Positions 51,982 to 61,271 of a stretch of DNA of 64,000 bases are shown here, in pieces. A program made the translations under genes and the position numbers. Each line of letters begins with the position of its first letter. Position 1 is the first letter of the stretch. The notes beneath the pieces are model-generated. The model was given only the letters and a program-made list of their open reading frames with translations. It had not been told where the DNA came from and did not search any database. Origin of the DNA: Gemmatimonadota bacterium. GTDB taxonomy: Bacteria; 4572-55; J002. The stretch is from positions 28,020 to 92,019 of the forward strand of contig RFFQ01000146.1 of NCBI GenBank assembly GCA_003697105.1. The letters run 5' to 3'.

Positions 51982-54465
51982 ATGAGATTCAGACTGTGTT
52001 TCTGGTTGATCCTGATCCTCCCTTTGACGGGGCAAAGTCAAGTTGTAATCAACGAAATCATGTACCACACAGAGCACTCCTCGCAGGAATGGGTTGAGCT
52101 TTATAATGCCGCTGAAGATACAATCAACCTGCAAAATTGGTCTATTGCGGATGCCAATTTTTCCCCCAAACGGATTATTTCCACGGCATTTTTTGTTCCG
52201 CCGGGTAGCTACCTTACGCTCGTGCGAGACCAAGCTGCTTTTGAAACGCAATTTCCCCAATCCGATAGTTTGTGGGTCTTGGAGCCCGAAGATGCCTTAC
52301 CGGCGCTCAATAATAGCGGTGATGTGATTGTGCTGTATGACGCAGAATTGACCCCGGTCGATTCGGTTGAATTTAGTGCCAGTTGGGGCGGTGACCGGGG
52401 TATCTCTCTGGAACGAATCGCGCCTCAAAATCCTTCGATTGACCCCCAAAATTGGGGCAGTTGCCTTGACCCGAATGGTGGAACTCCCACCCGAAAAAAT
52501 AGCATTTCCATACAATCCATTGATCTCGCTGTTTTTGACGAGAATATCCGGTTTGAGCCGGCGATTCCCCGCGAGTCAACCTCCTATGTCACCATTTACG
52601 CCCTCGTGTATAATGTCGGTTTGATGGATGCCTCTGGTTTTCGGGTGATTGTTCGGGATTCGACCCAACAAACTCTCCTCCACGAATTTGTGCAAGAAAC
52701 GCCGTTAGCCCCCGGTGACTTTATCGAAGTGATGACCGTTTATGCCGATTTTCGTCGTGGGGATCAAGTGATTGAGGTCATCATCGATTTTGACACCGAT
52801 CAGAATCCGCAAAACAATCGTGCTCAGCAACTATTGCACGTCAGCCCAGATGCCGGCGCGGTGGTCATCAATGAAATTATGTACGCCCCCCATCCGGATG
52901 AACCCGAATGGGTTGAATTGTTTAACCGGACACTCCAACCGGTAAACCTGCGTTACTGGTATATAGCGGATGCACAACGTGAGGTGGTACTCACGGATGT
53001 TTCGCGGGTTATTCCTGCACAAGGCTATGTTGTCCTCGTGGATGATTTACCTACTTTTTCTGCCGTTTATCCTCAACTGGATACTGCCTTTGTCTGGCAA
53101 CCTCCGGAAGGGTTGCCCACACTCAACAACAGCGGTGATCGCCTCGTTCTTTCAGACCGGCGTGTTGTACGTATGGATTCGGTGCAATTTACTGCGAATT
53201 GGGGCGGGCAGGATGGTATTTCATTGGAGCGCATCAATCCCGACGCCGCCGCGACGGATAGTACCAATTGGGGCGATTGCCTGTATCCCGAGGGCGCAAC
53301 TCCGTTGGCACCCAACAGTATCCTTGCGAAACCGGTTGATTTAGCAGTGCTCACCTTGACCATTGACCCCGATGAACCGCAAGCCGGTGATGACTTGACA
53401 CTCACCGCCACCTTGCAAAATCTGGGACGAACGGAAGTCCTGAATTTTGGCGTTCGCTTTGAAGAACTTACTACGGGGGAGGTCATTGCCGACATTACGG
53501 TAACGACACCTGTGCCCCCCAACGGGGCTATTCAGGACATCTCAACGACATATCCAAACGCACCTGCCGGAGATTACCAGTTTCAAGCTCGTATCGATTT
53601 GGGTAGTGATGAAAATCCGGCAAATGATGCTGCCACCGCAACGGTTCGTGTCGGTAATCCGCCAATCGACCTAAAGTTGAATGAAATTTACTATGAGGAT
53701 GACCCCGAGTGGATCGAACTTTACAATGCCGGGGAGGCGGCAATTAACCTCAGTCACTGGATGTTGGCAGATGCGGATAGCACCTTGTATGCCATTCCGG
53801 AAGATGTGCCATTGGTTGAGGCAATGGGATTTTTGATTGTCACCGAAAACCGGGATCAGTTCCTCACCCGTTTCCCAGCGGCGAGTTGCCCCATTATCCA
53901 GATGGAGCGCTTTCCAACACTGAACAAAACGGAAGATGAAGTCCGCCTCCTTGACCCGTATTTAATGGAAGTCGATCGGGCGGTATATCGGGTGGACGAC
54001 CCGGCTCACTCCGGCAACTCCCTTGAGCGACGCAGTCCAACCGCCGATCCCTCCAATCCGGCGAATTGGGTCACGTCTGTTGCTCTCGATGGTGCAACGC
54101 CGTGCGCGGAAAACAGCGTTTTTACAGAAGTCATTCCCGAAAAAGCCGTGCTCTCTGTTTCACCCAATCCGTTTTCACCGGATGGGGACGGACAAGATGA
54201 TGTGACATTTCTCACTCTTTCACTGCCGGTTAACCTCGTGGATTTAACCATTGACATCTATGATGTGCAGGGGCGGTTAGTCCGGCAGTTGGTTAATGAG
54301 AAACGGGTTCAAGCCAATAAATATCCCCAACAATGGGATGGGCGGGATGACCAAGGCGACCCGCTGAGTATTGGCATTTACATTATCTTTTTTGAAGCAA
54401 TCAATTGGCAGGAAGGGATTCATCTGAAAGGGAAAGCAACCGTTGTTTTAGCCAAAAATTTATGA
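51982..54465 (+). CDS. Secreted lamin-tail-domain (LTD) protein with FlgD-Ig-like C-terminus
   Basis: An 827-aa exported protein. ATG 51982 opens a signal peptide (MRFRLCFWLILILPLTGQSQ). Three LTD domains each begin with a version of VVINEIMY and contain EWVELYN-like and LNNSGD-like blocks (about 20-180, 290-450, 560-710). CARDB-like Ig domains (YVTIYALVYNVGLMDASGF; LTLTATLQNLGRTEV) sit between them. The C-terminus (about 725-827) is a FlgD/gliding-motility-type Ig segment (VSPNPFSPDGDGQDDV, IDIYDVQGRLVRQL, YIIFFEAI), likely a sorting or anchoring module. The longer open frame starting at 51850 runs through a REP-like repeat and was rejected. Probably a surface or released protein. Confidence 0.88.
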   Translation: MRFRLCFWLILILPLTGQSQVVINEIMYHTEHSSQEWVELYNAAEDTINLQNWSIADANFSPKRIISTAFFVPPGSYLTLVRDQAAFETQFPQSDSLWVLEPEDALPALNNSGDVIVLYDAELTPVDSVEFSASWGGDRGISLERIAPQNPSIDPQNWGSCLDPNGGTPTRKNSISIQSIDLAVFDENIRFEPAIPRESTSYVTIYALVYNVGLMDASGFRVIVRDSTQQTLLHEFVQETPLAPGDFIEVMTVYADFRRGDQVIEVIIDFDTDQNPQNNRAQQLLHVSPDAGAVVINEIMYAPHPDEPEWVELFNRTLQPVNLRYWYIADAQREVVLTDVSRVIPAQGYVVLVDDLPTFSAVYPQLDTAFVWQPPEGLPTLNNSGDRLVLSDRRVVRMDSVQFTANWGGQDGISLERINPDAAATDSTNWGDCLYPEGATPLAPNSILAKPVDLAVLTLTIDPDEPQAGDDLTLTATLQNLGRTEVLNFGVRFEELTTGEVIADITVTTPVPPNGAIQDISTTYPNAPAGDYQFQARIDLGSDENPANDAATATVRVGNPPIDLKLNEIYYEDDPEWIELYNAGEAAINLSHWMLADADSTLYAIPEDVPLVEAMGFLIVTENRDQFLTRFPAASCPIIQMERFPTLNKTEDEVRLLDPYLMEVDRAVYRVDDPAHSGNSLERRSPTADPSNPANWVTSVALDGATPCAENSVFTEVIPEKAVLSVSPNPFSPDGDGQDDVTFLTLSLPVNLVDLTIDIYDVQGRLVRQLVNEKRVQANKYPQQWDGRDDQGDPLSIGIYIIFFEAINWQEGIHLKGKATVVLAKNL

Positions 54466-54479
54466 CGGAAAGGGAGACC

Positions 54480-55322
54480 ATGAAACGATATTGGCTAGAT
54501 TCACGGGGGACATGGTGGCGACTCTTTATATTGCTTGTGTTGAACGTCAACCCGGGTTGGCCGGCGTTCTCCGACGCTCCGCTTTCCACGGCGCCGTTGG
54601 GGATGGGTTATGCCACCACAGCCGTTACGGAAAATATTCATGCCATCTATACCAATCCGGCGGCACTGGCACAAATGTACGGGATGGCGGCATCTATGGA
54701 TTACACCCAGCGCTACGGATTGTCTGAATTGGCACATACCCAAATTATGGGTGCGGTTTCAACCAATCTAGGTGCTATCGGTCTGAGTTATAACCAACTT
54801 GGTGAGGATTTGTATCAGGAACGACTGGTCGTGGGTACTTATGCTTACGAAGTCCGGCATGACTTGAGTTTAGGACTCAGTTTGCGCGGCTATCAATTGG
54901 ATGTGGCGCAATATGGCGAAAGTACGACGTTTGGGGTTGATGCTGGCATTCTGCTTCGTCCTCGTCCCGAGGTACGCCTTGGGTTCAAGGCGCACAACCT
55001 GAATCGACCGGAAATCGGGGTAACCCATGACCCGTTACCGCATTCATTGACCTTAGGGGTCGCGTATGTTCCCCGCTCAAACGTCGTGGTGGGAATCGAT
55101 GCATTTAAAGACCTCGATTTCCCCATCTCTTATCGTGCTGGAGTGGAATATAAGCCTGTGCCAGCATTGGCGTTACGGGCGGGTGTGCAGACGGAACCGG
55201 GTCAATTTAGCGTTGGGGCGGGCTTTTACCACCGTTTTTTACAGATTGATTATGCTCGTGTCTCCCATCCCAAGTTGGGAGAAACCAACTACTGGGGTCT
55301 GATGATTCATTGGGCGGAGTAA
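54480..55322 (+). CDS. PorV/UPF0164-like outer-membrane protein
   Basis: A 280-aa exported barrel protein. The ATG at 54480 has an aaagggaga site and opens a hydrophobic signal (LFILLVLNVNPGWPAFSDA). Family-like features are GMGYATTAVTENIHAIYTNPAAL near the N-terminus (written here in parts: GMGYATTAVTEN, then NPAAL) and many amphipathic strands with a charged turn (RLGFKAHNLNRPEIG, AGVEYKPVPALALRAGV, FSVGAGFYHRFLQIDYA). PorV-type proteins shuttle cargo in T9SS-like export, and the neighbouring gene encodes a protein with a sorting-type C-terminus. The link is inferred from position only. Confidence 0.82.
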   Translation: MKRYWLDSRGTWWRLFILLVLNVNPGWPAFSDAPLSTAPLGMGYATTAVTENIHAIYTNPAALAQMYGMAASMDYTQRYGLSELAHTQIMGAVSTNLGAIGLSYNQLGEDLYQERLVVGTYAYEVRHDLSLGLSLRGYQLDVAQYGESTTFGVDAGILLRPRPEVRLGFKAHNLNRPEIGVTHDPLPHSLTLGVAYVPRSNVVVGIDAFKDLDFPISYRAGVEYKPVPALALRAGVQTEPGQFSVGAGFYHRFLQIDYARVSHPKLGETNYWGLMIHWAE

Positions 55323-55326
55323 ACGA

Positions 55327-55701
55327 ATGGCATCCAATCGCCGTCGATTTGGCGCGCAAAACGAAGAGCGTGCCGCCGTATTTTTACAGCAAAAAGGGTA
55401 CACCATCTTGGAACGGAATTTCCGTACACCCTATGCTGAAATCGATCTCATTGCCAAAGATGGGGATACGCTTGTCTTTGTGGAAGTTAAAGCCCGGCGG
55501 TCTATGCGATTTGGGCATCCGGCAGCGGCAGTCACTCCACATAAACAACAACGAATCATTCATGCCGCGGCAATCTATCTGCAACAGCAGGACATCAGCG
55601 ATTGTGCCTGCCGTTTTGATGTCATTGCAATTCATGTTCGGCCGGATGAGGTGCGGATCGAGCATTTCCCCCACGCTTTTATCGACGAGCAGGCATATTG
55701 A
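55327..55701 (+). CDS. yraN: YraN/UPF0102 family endonuclease-like protein
   Basis: A 124-aa cytosolic protein with the family signature FGAQNEERAAVFLQQKGY, the acidic pair YAEIDLIAKDGDTLVFVEVK (PD-(D/E)XK-type core: E...D...E-V-K) and KARRSMRFGHP. Family members are predicted nucleases associated with DNA processing; no activity can be read here. It starts 4 bp after the barrel gene. Confidence 0.92.
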   Translation: MASNRRRFGAQNEERAAVFLQQKGYTILERNFRTPYAEIDLIAKDGDTLVFVEVKARRSMRFGHPAAAVTPHKQQRIIHAAAIYLQQQDISDCACRFDVIAIHVRPDEVRIEHFPHAFIDEQAY

Positions 55702-55725
55702 TGACCCCAAATGAGTAAAAAAAGC

Positions 55726-55754
55726 TTGATCTACAACTTATTTAATGATATAAC
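55726..55754 (+). promoter_or_regulatory. Promoter of the glutathione-peroxidase gene
   Basis: TTGATC (55726-55731), 17-bp spacer, TATAAC (55749-55754). It lies inside the longer open frame beginning at 55711 and therefore supports the downstream start at 55786. Confidence 0.65.
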
Positions 55755-55785
55755 TATAAACCCTTACCTCAAGAGAGTACCTTTC

Positions 55786-56397
55786 ATGATATTTTCCCGA
55801 TATTTATGGTTCGGGCTGGTGCTGATCCTCATTCTGGGCAGTGCTTGCTCACATGCTGAGGAAAATTCTTCCCCCCCTCCACCGGAGAAGGACATGCCAT
55901 CTATTTATGATTTTACGGTGCAACGTATCACAGGTGAAGACGTTAAACTAGCTACTTACAAAGGTAACGTCATGTTGATCGTTAATGTTGCCAGCAAATG
56001 TGGTTTTACCCCCCAATACAAGGGACTGCAAAAATTACACGAAACCTATGCGGATCAGGGTTTAGTTGTGATGGGTTTCCCGGCGAATGATTTTGGGAAT
56101 CAGGAACCGGGGAGCAATGAGCAAATTCTCTCCTTTTGTACCACGACCTATCACGTGGAATTCCCCATGTTTGCCAAAATTTCGGTGACGGGCAAGGATA
56201 AACACCCGCTGTACCGGTTTTTAACTGAAAAAGAGACTAACCCCGAATTTGCCGGAGAAATTTCATGGAATTTCAATAAATTCCTAATTGATCGTACCGG
56301 CAAGATAGTTGCTCGTTTTGACTCCCGTGATAAACCAGAAGATGACACCGTTATTCAAGCCATTGAAACGGCTTTAAAACAGACACCATCCCATTAA
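55786..56397 (+). CDS. Lipoprotein glutathione peroxidase (thiol peroxidase type)
   Basis: A 203-aa envelope peroxidase. Residues 1-21 form a lipoprotein signal ending LILGSAC (lipidated C21). The catalytic motif VNVASKCGFTPQY has Cys at position 72, where animal enzymes have selenocysteine. GFPANDFGNQEPGSNEQI and WNFNKFLIDRTGK complete the glutathione-peroxidase fold. Bacterial Cys-type members usually use thioredoxin. The start at ATG 55786 is chosen from the lipobox, an aagagag site and the promoter at 55726. It would act in the periplasm on peroxides. The terminator at 56421 follows. Confidence 0.94.
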   Translation: MIFSRYLWFGLVLILILGSACSHAEENSSPPPPEKDMPSIYDFTVQRITGEDVKLATYKGNVMLIVNVASKCGFTPQYKGLQKLHETYADQGLVVMGFPANDFGNQEPGSNEQILSFCTTTYHVEFPMFAKISVTGKDKHPLYRFLTEKETNPEFAGEISWNFNKFLIDRTGKIVARFDSRDKPEDDTVIQAIETALKQTPSH

Positions 56398-56420
56398 CGT
56401 ATGATCGATAACCATCATGA

Positions 56421-56465
56421 AAAAAGAGATTGAGAAGACGTTCCAAAGGTCCTCAATCTCTTTTT
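56421..56465. terminator. Bidirectional terminator after the peroxidase gene
   Basis: aaaaagagattgag (56421-56434) pairs exactly with ctcaatctcttttt (56452-56465), with A/T tracts on both sides. Confidence 0.92.
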
Positions 56466-56512
56466 ATATGTTCCGCGGCGCGTTTCTGATGGGGGGAAGG
56501 AGAACTTGAACC

Positions 56513-56953
56513 ATGAGACTTTTGCTGGTGGAAGATGAACCCCGTATCCAACGGTTGTTGGAAACCATTTTTCGGTCCCAACAGCATGATGTTACCGTCT
56601 GCGGTGATGCTGAATCTGCACTCATCGCGTATCAACAGACGTTTTACCCCCTGATTGTTACGGATGTGGGTCTGCCCCACATGGATGGTCTGGAATTTTG
56701 CCGCCGTATTCGCCAAGAAGATCGGGGTGCCGAATCCTATGTATTGGTGATCACCGGCAACCGTACGCCGCAGGATTTTGAGAAAGTACTTGCCGTGGAT
56801 GCCGATGATTACATGACCAAACCGGTCAACCTGATCCAATTGAAAGTTCGCTTGAAATTAGCCGAACGGATCATCCATCGTCGGCAAGCGCAGTTTCAGG
56901 AACTTCAGACATTACGAGAGCGAATTCGAGAATTGGAAGCCTCTGAACCCTAA
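56513..56953 (+). CDS. Stand-alone receiver-domain response regulator
   Basis: A 146-aa single-domain response regulator: acidic pair in LLVEDEP, phospho-acceptor D51 (LIVTDVGLPHMDG) and Lys in DYMTKPVN. A 25-residue charged helix ends the protein and there is no output domain. It opens the phosphorelay cluster and closely resembles the first receiver of the next gene product (LPxMDGLEFCRRIR), suggesting duplication. aaggag lies 12 bases upstream of the ATG. Confidence 0.93.
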   Translation: MRLLLVEDEPRIQRLLETIFRSQQHDVTVCGDAESALIAYQQTFYPLIVTDVGLPHMDGLEFCRRIRQEDRGAESYVLVITGNRTPQDFEKVLAVDADDYMTKPVNLIQLKVRLKLAERIIHRRQAQFQELQTLRERIRELEASEP

Positions 56954-57214
56954 ATAAATGAGATCATGAGCGAGCTTCTTATTACCTCACTTGCCGTTTT
57001 GTAGCATGGGTCACATACTCAAAAGGTGGATCGATGCCCTACTCGCGGTGAATCGGGAGGCTCGTTTCTAGGTTGCCACGGTAAGGGATTGAATCTTACC
57101 TTCCTTAAAAACACACAAACAAGGTATTCGTATTGCCGTATATGGTACTGGTGGCGGACACAACGCCCATCGCTTTGATTCTTTAATTCTATTTTATGCC
57201 TGCTAGAAGACCTG
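56954..57214. other. Intergenic region with no recognised gene
   Basis: 261 bp between the receiver gene and the hybrid kinase. I see no convincing open frame. There is one small hairpin (ggtaag 57080-57085 with cttacc 57095-57100). No promoter consensus of the TTGAC-N17 type is found, so the promoter of the hybrid kinase is unidentified. Confidence 0.5.
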
Positions 57215-60148
57215 ATGAATGTTTTAATTTTAGAAGATGATCATAGCTCACAATATTTCCTGCAGGAAATATTTGAACATCGCGGGGATAAAACCTGCGT
57301 GTTTGAAAAAGCAGAAAGGGCGCTGGAACATTATCAACAGGAGTTTTACGAACTATTGATGGTTGATGTTCAATTACCCGGTATGGACGGGTTGGAATTT
57401 TGTCGCCGGATCCGGGCCCTTCCCCAAGGGGAACAGAGCGTTATTTTAGTCCTGACAGCGGTCATCCCTCCCCAAAATCTAAAATTAGTCCTCGATGCCG
57501 GTGCCGATGATTATCTTACCAAGCCCATCGATTTTGATCTACTCAATGTACGCATTGATATTGCGGAGCGATTAATTCAGCAACGTTTAACTAAAGCTCA
57601 GATGGATACTGCCCTGCGCCATGAAAAAGAGCGTTATCAAGCTGTCATTAATCAAAGTGCCGATTGCATCTTTTTGGTGGAAGTTGAAACCGGCAAGATT
57701 CTGGAAGCGAATCAGGCTTTCCGGCGGCTGTTGGGATATACCGTTGAGGATATTGCCGGTCTGACACTTTATGATTTTGTGGCTCATCCACCTGCCGATA
57801 TTCAGCAGAAAATCGATTACCTCTTACAACATGGTTCACTCTTTTTGGGCGAACGGCAATATCGTAAAAAAGATGAAACCTTGATTTCCTTGGAGGTGAA
57901 CGCTAGCCGGATTACCTATATGGGAAAACAGGTATTAAGTGTCATTTCTCGGGATATTACGGCGCGCAAGCAATCCGAAGAGCAACTACGGAAACTCTCC
58001 AGTGCTTTGCAACACGCGGCGGATTTAATTATGATTACAGATAGAGAGGGGCGCATTGAATATGTCAATCCCGCCTTCTCTGCCCATACGGGTTATACGT
58101 TGGAAGACGTACAAGGTCAGACCGGTGATTTCTTAAAGTCCAACCTTCATGATGAGGCGTTTTTCCAACGCTTGTGGGAGACCATTCTGCAGGGTAAACC
58201 CTTTTTTGATACGTTTATTAATCGCAAAAAAAATGGCGAACTCTACTATGAGGAGCGGTCTATCAACCCGATCTTCAATGAAGAGGGCGTGATCACACAC
58301 TTTGTCGCCACCGGTCGAGATGTGACAAAACAACGAGAAGCTGAGGAAGAACTGCGACGCTCAGAGGCTCGATTTCGGGCAATTTTGGATAACAACCTGC
58401 AATCGATTGTGCTAGTGGATATTGATCGCCGGATTCAGGCTTTCAATAAAATGGCAAATGATCGCTCCATCTTGTTGTTTGGTAAGCGGTTGGAAAAAGG
58501 GGTATCTATTTACGACTATATTCCGCCGAAAAGCCACAAAGCGTTTACCATCTATTTTAAGCGGGCTTTGCGGGGTGAGACCGTTATCGTGGAGGGTACC
58601 GTTGATTCGCCCCACGGCAAATCACCGCTTTGGTTCGAGTTCAATTATGTGCCCGCCCTGACGGACGAAGAGAAACTAACGGGTGTCTGTTTTTTCGCGT
58701 TGGAGATCACAGAACGAAAACAGATGGAAATAGAACTCCAACATGCTAAAGAACAAGCCGAAATGGCGAATCTGGCGAAGAGTGAATTTTTGGCAAATAT
58801 GAGCCACGAACTACGCACCCCTCTCAATGCTATTTTGGGCTATACCCAGATTTTGAATCGGGATCGCTCCTTGGGGGGCAAACAGCAGAATTCGATTCAG
58901 GTGATACATCGCAGTGCGGAGCACCTGTTGATGATCATTGAGGATATGCTTGACTTGTCCAAAATTGAGTCCCGTAAAATGGAATTGAATCCATCAGACT
59001 TTAATCTACCCCATTTCTTAAAAAACATTGTTGAAATTGAACGGGTGCGAGCAACCCATCGGGATATTCAGTTGATCTACCGGGTGACCTCACCGTTACC
59101 CCAAATGGTTTATGCCGACGAAAAACGACTCCGGCAAATTTTATTGAATTTATTGACGAATGCGATTAAATTCACGATTGAAGGCAAAGTGGTGTTTACG
59201 GTGGGTTATGTGTCGCCGCAACGTATCCGGTTTGAAGTGGAAGATACCGGAATTGGGATTCCCATGGAGCATCTGAATGATATTTTCTTACCCTTCCATC
59301 AATTGCGCCAAAATCAAATCCGGTCTGATGGTACCGGTCTGGGTTTAGCGATCTGCCAGCGATTGGTGCGGCTTATGGGCGGCAAGTTGTATGTTAGCAG
59401 TCGGGTCAATCAGGGGAGTAAATTTTGGTTTGAGATCCATTTGCCGGAAAGTGCCCACTCAAACGTGCTAACCACCCCGAAAGACCCGCAAATTATCGGT
59501 TACCGTGGCAAACCGTGTCCGGTACTCATCGTGGATGATCAGGAAGAAAGCCGTGCCTTGCTTCGGGATATGCTTCTACCGTTGAAATTTGAAATCACGG
59601 AGGCAAAACACGGGCAAGATGCCTTAGATTTGCTCAAAACTTATCATCCCCAACTCATTTTACTGGATTTGATGATGCCGGTATTGGATGGGTTCAAAAC
59701 GGCACAAGCCATCCGGCAACAGGATGAATTTAAGGATGTCACGATTATTGCCGTTTCTGCCGGTGCTTTTCCGCATATCCGGGAACGCAGTCTTGCCGCC
59801 GGCTGTGATGCCTTCCTTAGTATGCCGGTCCAAATGGACCAACTGTTAGACCAACTCCGGCGACATCTCCAGTTGGACTGGATTTACGAGTCGGATGTGG
59901 CGATGGCACTTCCACCAGAACCAGAAACCCCCATGCATATGCCACCGGCTGAGATATTGCGCCGGCTATACGAACAGGTACTCATTGGTGATGTCGATAG
60001 TATAGAGAGGCATCTGATGACCCTTTCCACGGAAGACCCGGCATTACAACCCTTTGTGGATAAAATGATTCAATGGTTGGAAGATTTTTGCCTCGATGAA
60101 ATTCAAGATTTTTTAGAAACTTTGTTGGAGACCCATCGTGACACGTGA
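57215..60148 (+). CDS. Hybrid histidine kinase REC-PAS-PAS-PAS-HisKA-HATPase-REC
   Basis: A 977-aa soluble hybrid kinase. The N-terminal receiver has D51 (LLMVDVQLPGMDG). Three PAS-type sensor domains follow (about 140-260, 265-385, 390-505), then HisKA (ANMSHELRTPLNAILGY) and ATPase (NLLTNAIKFTIEGK, DTGIGIP, GTGLGLAICQR). A second receiver (VLIVDDQEES, LILLDLMMPVLDG) follows, and a helical tail of about 90 aa may be a degenerate phosphotransfer-like segment. With no membrane helix it must sense an internal signal or be recruited. It overlaps the next gene by 11 bp. The separate Hpt at 62482 is the natural acceptor from its C-terminal receiver (inference from family logic). Confidence 0.94.
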   Translation: MNVLILEDDHSSQYFLQEIFEHRGDKTCVFEKAERALEHYQQEFYELLMVDVQLPGMDGLEFCRRIRALPQGEQSVILVLTAVIPPQNLKLVLDAGADDYLTKPIDFDLLNVRIDIAERLIQQRLTKAQMDTALRHEKERYQAVINQSADCIFLVEVETGKILEANQAFRRLLGYTVEDIAGLTLYDFVAHPPADIQQKIDYLLQHGSLFLGERQYRKKDETLISLEVNASRITYMGKQVLSVISRDITARKQSEEQLRKLSSALQHAADLIMITDREGRIEYVNPAFSAHTGYTLEDVQGQTGDFLKSNLHDEAFFQRLWETILQGKPFFDTFINRKKNGELYYEERSINPIFNEEGVITHFVATGRDVTKQREAEEELRRSEARFRAILDNNLQSIVLVDIDRRIQAFNKMANDRSILLFGKRLEKGVSIYDYIPPKSHKAFTIYFKRALRGETVIVEGTVDSPHGKSPLWFEFNYVPALTDEEKLTGVCFFALEITERKQMEIELQHAKEQAEMANLAKSEFLANMSHELRTPLNAILGYTQILNRDRSLGGKQQNSIQVIHRSAEHLLMIIEDMLDLSKIESRKMELNPSDFNLPHFLKNIVEIERVRATHRDIQLIYRVTSPLPQMVYADEKRLRQILLNLLTNAIKFTIEGKVVFTVGYVSPQRIRFEVEDTGIGIPMEHLNDIFLPFHQLRQNQIRSDGTGLGLAICQRLVRLMGGKLYVSSRVNQGSKFWFEIHLPESAHSNVLTTPKDPQIIGYRGKPCPVLIVDDQEESRALLRDMLLPLKFEITEAKHGQDALDLLKTYHPQLILLDLMMPVLDGFKTAQAIRQQDEFKDVTIIAVSAGAFPHIRERSLAAGCDAFLSMPVQMDQLLDQLRRHLQLDWIYESDVAMALPPEPETPMHMPPAEILRRLYEQVLIGDVDSIERHLMTLSTEDPALQPFVDKMIQWLEDFCLDEIQDFLETLLETHRDT

Positions 60149-61271
60149 TGAACATGAAAAGCAGACCATCTTAGTGGTCGATGATAATCCGATGAACCTG
60201 CGAGTACTCTTTGATTACTTGAAAGCGTCCGGGTTTAAAACATTGATTGCAACTAGCGGAGAGCGCGCTATTCAGCAGGTGGAACGGCTCCAACCCGACT
60301 TGATTTTGTTGGATATTATGATGCCCGGTATTGATGGTTTTGAAACCTGCCGGCGCTTGAAATCAAACCTAACCACACAGGATATACCGGTGATCTTTAT
60401 GACCGCTCTCTCCGATACGGAAGATAAGCTTCGAGGCTTCCGGGTGGGTGCTGTAGATTACATCACCAAGCCCTTCCATCAGGAAGAAGTACTTGCCCGA
60501 ATCAATACCCATCTTACCTTGCGGAATCAAAAGACAGAATTATCAGAATTAAATGCGACCAAGGATAAATTCTTTTCCATTATTGCCCATGACTTGAAAA
60601 GTGCGTTTACCTCATTGCTCGGATTTTCCCAACTGATCACAGAATCCATCGATCAATTTGAAAAAGACCAGATCAAAAATTATATTAGCATGATGCACAG
60701 CACTACGGAAAACACCTTTAAGTTGCTTGAAAATCTCTTGGCGTGGTCGCGCATTCAAAATGGGATGATGGAGTATGACCCAGAATACATCGATTTATAC
60801 CAGTTGTCCTCTGATAATATTAACATTCTGAAAAAGATGGCAGAGCAAAAATCGATTCAACTGGAACATCACATTACGCAGGGGCAGTTTCAAGTGTTTG
60901 TGGACCCGAACATGATCAAAACCGTCTTTCGCAATTTGATTTCCAATGCCTTAAAATTCACGGAACCCGGTGGACGAGTTGAAATTGGGGCACAACGCAT
61001 GGAATCGCAGGTGAAAGTCCATATTTTGGATACTGGGGTGGGGATTCGTGCAGATGCAATACCCAAATTGTTCAACATCGCCGAAAGCCATCGCACCAAT
61101 GGTACTGCCGGAGAAAAAGGTACTGGCTTGGGGTTGATTTTGTGTAAGGAACTCGTTGAAACCAATCACGGAACTATTTGGGTGGAAAGTGAAGCCGGTC
61201 AGGGAAGCACATTCTACTTCACTTTACCATTGACCCACCACATCACATCGGGGGAAATAGAGGATGAATGA
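60138..61271 (+). CDS. REC-histidine kinase (soluble)
   Basis: A 377-aa protein. The receiver has D59 (LILLDIMMPGIDGFETCRRL) and DYITKPF. A short linker leads to HisKA with FFSIIAHDLKSAFTSLLGF, in which the Pro of the usual H-box is missing, and an ATPase (NLISNALKFTEPGG, DTGVGIRADA, EKGTGLGLILCKEL). The GTG start at 60138 has ggag 7 bases upstream; no ATG lies in frame nearby. Overlapping starts and stops with both neighbours make this part of one translationally coupled unit. The receiver is likely a phosphate input or sink. Confidence 0.92.
   Translation: MTRDEHEKQTILVVDDNPMNLRVLFDYLKASGFKTLIATSGERAIQQVERLQPDLILLDIMMPGIDGFETCRRLKSNLTTQDIPVIFMTALSDTEDKLRGFRVGAVDYITKPFHQEEVLARINTHLTLRNQKTELSELNATKDKFFSIIAHDLKSAFTSLLGFSQLITESIDQFEKDQIKNYISMMHSTTENTFKLLENLLAWSRIQNGMMEYDPEYIDLYQLSSDNINILKKMAEQKSIQLEHHITQGQFQVFVDPNMIKTVFRNLISNALKFTEPGGRVEIGAQRMESQVKVHILDTGVGIRADAIPKLFNIAESHRTNGTAGEKGTGLGLILCKELVETNHGTIWVESEAGQGSTFYFTLPLTHHITSGEIEDE

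Noticed and set aside
54405-54479. N-terminal extension of the PorV-like protein
   Set aside because: It overlaps the LTD gene out of frame; the ribosome site and signal peptide support 54480.
55711-55785. N-terminal extension of the glutathione peroxidase
   Set aside because: A good promoter (55726-55754) lies within it and a lipoprotein signal starts at 55786.
56954-57214. c-di-GMP (GEMM) or other riboswitch before the hybrid kinase
   Set aside because: Conserved core sequences could not be matched; only a 6-bp hairpin is present.
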